From positions 103,716,635-103,780,634 of the forward strand of contig CM054180.1 of assembly GCA_028829895.1 (NCBI GenBank): a stretch of DNA of 64,000 nt, given 5' to 3'. Position 1 is the first letter of the stretch. The number at the start of each line of letters is the position of its first letter. Made by a program: the position numbers and the translations under genes. The stretch is from Sinotaia quadrata (Eukaryota > Mollusca > Gastropoda > Architaenioglossa > Viviparidae). The notes under the pieces were generated by a model. That model was not told the origin of the DNA, did not search any database, and saw only the letters and a program-made list of their open reading frames with translations. Below are positions 61,241 to 64,000 of this stretch, one piece after another.

Positions 61241-62329
61241 CATTAAAACAAATGGGTGTTATACGCTGTAAAACAACCAAGGCTAAACTAGTCTAAAGAC
61301 GACATGTCATCTTAAAAGTTTGAATTTTAAACTTGTACATTTTCAGACGTCAGGTGCTGTTCTTTATTTTTTCCTTGCGCACATTCACACATTCCATACT
61401 CAACCACATCGATCTGACCTTAACATAATTTTTATTTGAAAACCTGAGTTGGTGACAACAAACAGTGCTTTATTGTCCCTTCAGAGTTTATTACATCAAA
61501 TTCCGTTTGAGTTCAGGAACTATGTGCCTAGCATAGGTTACCATTTGTTATTACTTCACTACTCCTATGTTAAATTGTATATGCTTTATTAGAAGGCGGT
61601 TGATCGATGATCAGTCACGTTTTGGCTTTTCTTGCACACATGGTTTTTGCTTCCTTTCAAGAAGCCATTGACGATAGAAAATGAAAAGAAAAAAGAATTG
61701 AAATAGATCCAGCAAAATTCTTTCAGACGACAACCATAGTACAATCCTTTCCAGGCGCAATAAATTCCCGAGGCATATCGTCCAAGATAAAATTCAGTTT
61801 AAGATTTTTCAAGAGGAAAAAAATGCAATTGGTGAATACCACCAATATGGCGGATAACCTTCACTGCTGTGACATTAAGAAGCGTGCGATCTGGTTACCA
61901 CCACTGTAATTCAACGGATCAGATGAAGAAAGCTTGGACAATTTTGTTGTGATCCCCTCAGCTGAAATACCTTCTGAGTAGCCAGTCTAGTGGTCGAGTA
62001 ACATATGACCGGACGCTCGCTGAATTAACAATTTTTCTCATTCCACCTCCCAAGTAGTGGTAACCGAGACGCCTCATAATATACGTGTCGGTCGCTGAAG
62101 CCGGAAACATCCAAGGTTCGTCGGGGTGGGGGTGGGGGATCCGGTACAATCAAGTGAAACGTGTTTCACTGAGGACCGGAAACAGCACAAAGGAACGTCT
62201 TTCCCTGTCCCGAATGCATTCAGATTTAAGTCTGTCGACGACGTACCGGTGTTTCACTGAGGGCATTAAACATTCCTATTTAAGATCTGGCCGTAGGAGC
62301 AGAGAGCAATCAATGTCTTTTTCTGAATG
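61241..62329. other. Unassigned DNA, GC-richer toward 62 kb
   Basis: No gene recognised. From about 61850 CpG content rises. TTTCACTGAGG motifs at 62163 and 62252 look like degenerate outliers of the minisatellite that follows. Confidence 0.4.
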
Positions 62330-62625
62330 TCGGAAACGTCCAGAGGTAACATTTTTCGTTGAGGGCCTGAAGTATGCTAAAGAGACACCTTTTGTTGAGG
62401 GCCTGAAGTATGCTAAAGAGACACCTTTCGTTGAGGGCCTGAAGTATGCTAAAGAGACATCTTTTGTTGAGGGCTGAAATATATTTTGGTAAAGGCCTGA
62501 AATATTCAAGAGTGACGACTTTCCGTGAGTGCCTGTAACAGTCAAAGGAAACATCTTCGGCTAAGGGCCTGAAATATCCAAAGTAATGTGTTTTGCTGAG
62601 GGCCTGAAATATTCTGTCCAATGTC
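62330..62625. repeat. Minisatellite, 36-bp unit
   Basis: Core TTTTGTTGAGGGCCTGAAGT plus ATGCTAAAGAGACACC repeated. Three units at 62350-62465 are almost identical; about five more degenerate units of variable length run to 62625. In one frame the unit encodes a 12-residue repeat (TPFVEGLKYAKE), but codon-preserving evidence for a protein is lacking. Confidence 0.88.
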
Positions 62626-62629
62626 GAAT

Positions 62630-63305
62630 CATACGAAGTTAACTGAGCCTGCAAAGAAAAGAATGTATGGGTGATTTAAATTCGACGTCCTAAAATAAAT
62701 GTAACGTGTACACCAGAACTGAATATTATGTGCACATACTTATACTTAATAGAAGTCTGAAAAAAAGTAGAAAGGAACACACACATATTATCATCGATAA
62801 TATGTGATATCTGTGTATGTGAGAGAGAGAGAGAGAGGAAGCCTAGGTAAGCCTAAAATCAACATTGGGCTAGTCACTCTCTGCAAATAATTTGCCGGTT
62901 TTAAATTTGCGGAATCAAGAGTCTTAACAGAATCTTATTATTTTGTCACTTTAATCCGCCACACATGTCTGCACATAACTATAAATATTTGACAACACAC
63001 ACACCTACAGCCACACAAAAATTAAAATTTTCTCACATATTAATTTTATACTACAGATACATCGACTGCAAACCAATTCCTCACCCCAAGCTCAGTCCTT
63101 TCTAGAAGTACTGGAAGGTCTTTGACTCATGCCGTTGTCATGGAGATTGTGAAAAACAGGACCCACTAATGCTTTGTCTGATACTGTAATACTTCCAATC
63201 AGCACTTCCGATCTCAGTTTCTGGGCCTTCAACTTGACAGTAAAATTCAAGCATAATTTTTTTTTAATTACCGTGTAGATACTATGAGAGGATTTTTAAA
63301 AATTA

Positions 63306-63363
<58 letters not shown>

Positions 63364-63466
63364 GAGAAAGTTAAACGTATAATTTTGATCACTTTTTAAG
63401 TTGATTTGTGGTTTGATTGGTTGTTACAAAGTCGCAAACTTGAGTAATCATTTACATTCATATATA
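62630..63466. other. Unassigned AT-rich DNA with GA and GT microsatellites
   Basis: A (GA)n run is at 62820-62837 and a (GT)n run of about 27 units at 63308-63361. No coding content recognised. Confidence 0.6.
63308..63361. repeat. (GT)n microsatellite, about 27 units
   Basis: Longest perfect dinucleotide repeat in the window; shorter GT runs occur at 49558-49572, 56762-56799 and 58218-58243. Confidence 0.95.
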
Positions 63467-63468
63467 TA

Positions 63469-63690
63469 CAGGGTGGCCCCAAAGTAGGTTTACTGTTATC
63501 ACGTAGACTATTTATTTGAAAATTCGACACTAAAGCGATGCAATGATGTTCTTGGTATGCATATAAAGCTCTGTTTATGTAAGTTAGATTTATACTCTGA
63601 GGAATGTTTTATATTGGTATTACTAAGCAAGTAACTTCAACCATATAAAAGGTAGTTTAATAACTATAAACCTACTTTTGGGCCATCCTG
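63469..63690. mobile_element. Complete 222-bp mariner-type MITE (TA target duplication)
   Basis: CAGGGTGGCCCCAAAGTAGG at the left and its inverse CCTACTTTTGGGCCATCCTG at the right, with 24-26 base inverted ends carrying about three mismatches. TA dinucleotides flank at 63467-63468 and 63691-63692. The interior has no frame. TACAGGGTG..CCC is the terminal signature of mariner elements with a DDE transposase supplied in trans. Confidence 0.85.
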
Positions 63691-64000
63691 TACATACCCT
63701 GACCAATCTCTAGGATAGTTTTTACATATATTTTTTCTGAAGTTTTAACATTTAAAAAATGTAAATATGTAAGTTGACGGAAATATTTTATTTTGCTATT
63801 TTACATAAATTAACTCTTTAAAGATAATTAAATTTTGCAAGTCTATAATGTTTTATTTTACTGATAAATACTTAAGTTATACAGATTTTTTTCTTTTCCT
63901 CTTCCGTTCTATTAAAGTGTAAAAATTATTAGCTTAGCATAAACTTTCTTTTTTTATTTATTTATTTACTTTTCGTGGGGAGTTGGATGATTGATGCTGA

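Noticed and set aside
62085..62477. 130-codon plus-strand frame containing the 12-residue repeat, as a gene
   Set aside because: The frame depends on the minisatellite, ends in a degenerate unit, has no recognised domain or upstream gene structure, and the opposite strand is equally open.

Overview
The window is AT-rich, intron-rich nuclear DNA from a metazoan. Two conserved animal genes are present, NDOR1 (15 coding exons, minus strand) and TMEM203 (single coding exon, plus strand). The rest is introns with microsatellites, minisatellites, MITEs and many nested transposable elements. The mixture of Ty3/gypsy LTR elements, hAT, pogo/mariner-type elements and a restriction-like-endonuclease LINE suggests an invertebrate, perhaps an aquatic one such as a mollusc. 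Nothing seen fixes the species.

Region 1 (1 to about 25.9 kb) is a transposon graveyard. After 3 kb of unassigned AT-rich DNA comes a broken pogo/Tigger-like transposase, then an LTR of gypsy family G, a broken BED-finger hAT transposase, and the pol remnant of a G-type element. The integrase of that remnant is cut into three pieces by later insertions: an LTR element 'X' (6914-11835, GAAG target duplication), which itself holds a 1.9-kb solo LTR 'Y' (7425-9351, GTAAA duplication), and a 2.0-kb solo LTR 'Z' (12093-14103, GAGGC duplication). A Y-family 5' LTR with its primer-binding site and broken gag follows (about 14222-17450), then hAT fragments and low-complexity DNA, a second G-family LTR with gag (20617-22541), and a Z-family LTR (ending 25618) that is interrupted by a 5'-truncated R2-like LINE (23826-25122, ACAAAC duplication).

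Region 2 (about 27 to 54.4 kb) is NDOR1, read right to left. Fifteen exons with GT-AG boundaries and compatible phases join into one uninterrupted 601-codon reading frame carrying FMN, FAD and NADPH motifs. NDOR1 passes electrons from NADPH to the cytosolic iron-sulfur assembly factor CIAPIN1/anamorsin. Its introns hold a 2.9-kb TIR transposon, a near-perfect 132-bp palindrome, a 40-bp minisatellite, a hAT fragment and a 1.09-kb solo LTR with heat-shock-element-like motifs upstream of a TATA box.

Region 3 (54.4 to 58.7 kb) is the divergent intergenic interval. It has an E-box, an ETS-type site and a strong plus-strand splice donor, so it probably contains both promoters. Region 4 (58.66-59.06 kb) is TMEM203, a four-pass ER-membrane protein. 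The head-to-head NDOR1/TMEM203 order is also that of the human genome, so this looks like ancient microsynteny. Region 5 (59.1-64 kb) holds the TMEM203 3' UTR, a hAT-like fragment, a 36-bp minisatellite, a long GT microsatellite and a complete 222-bp mariner-type MITE.
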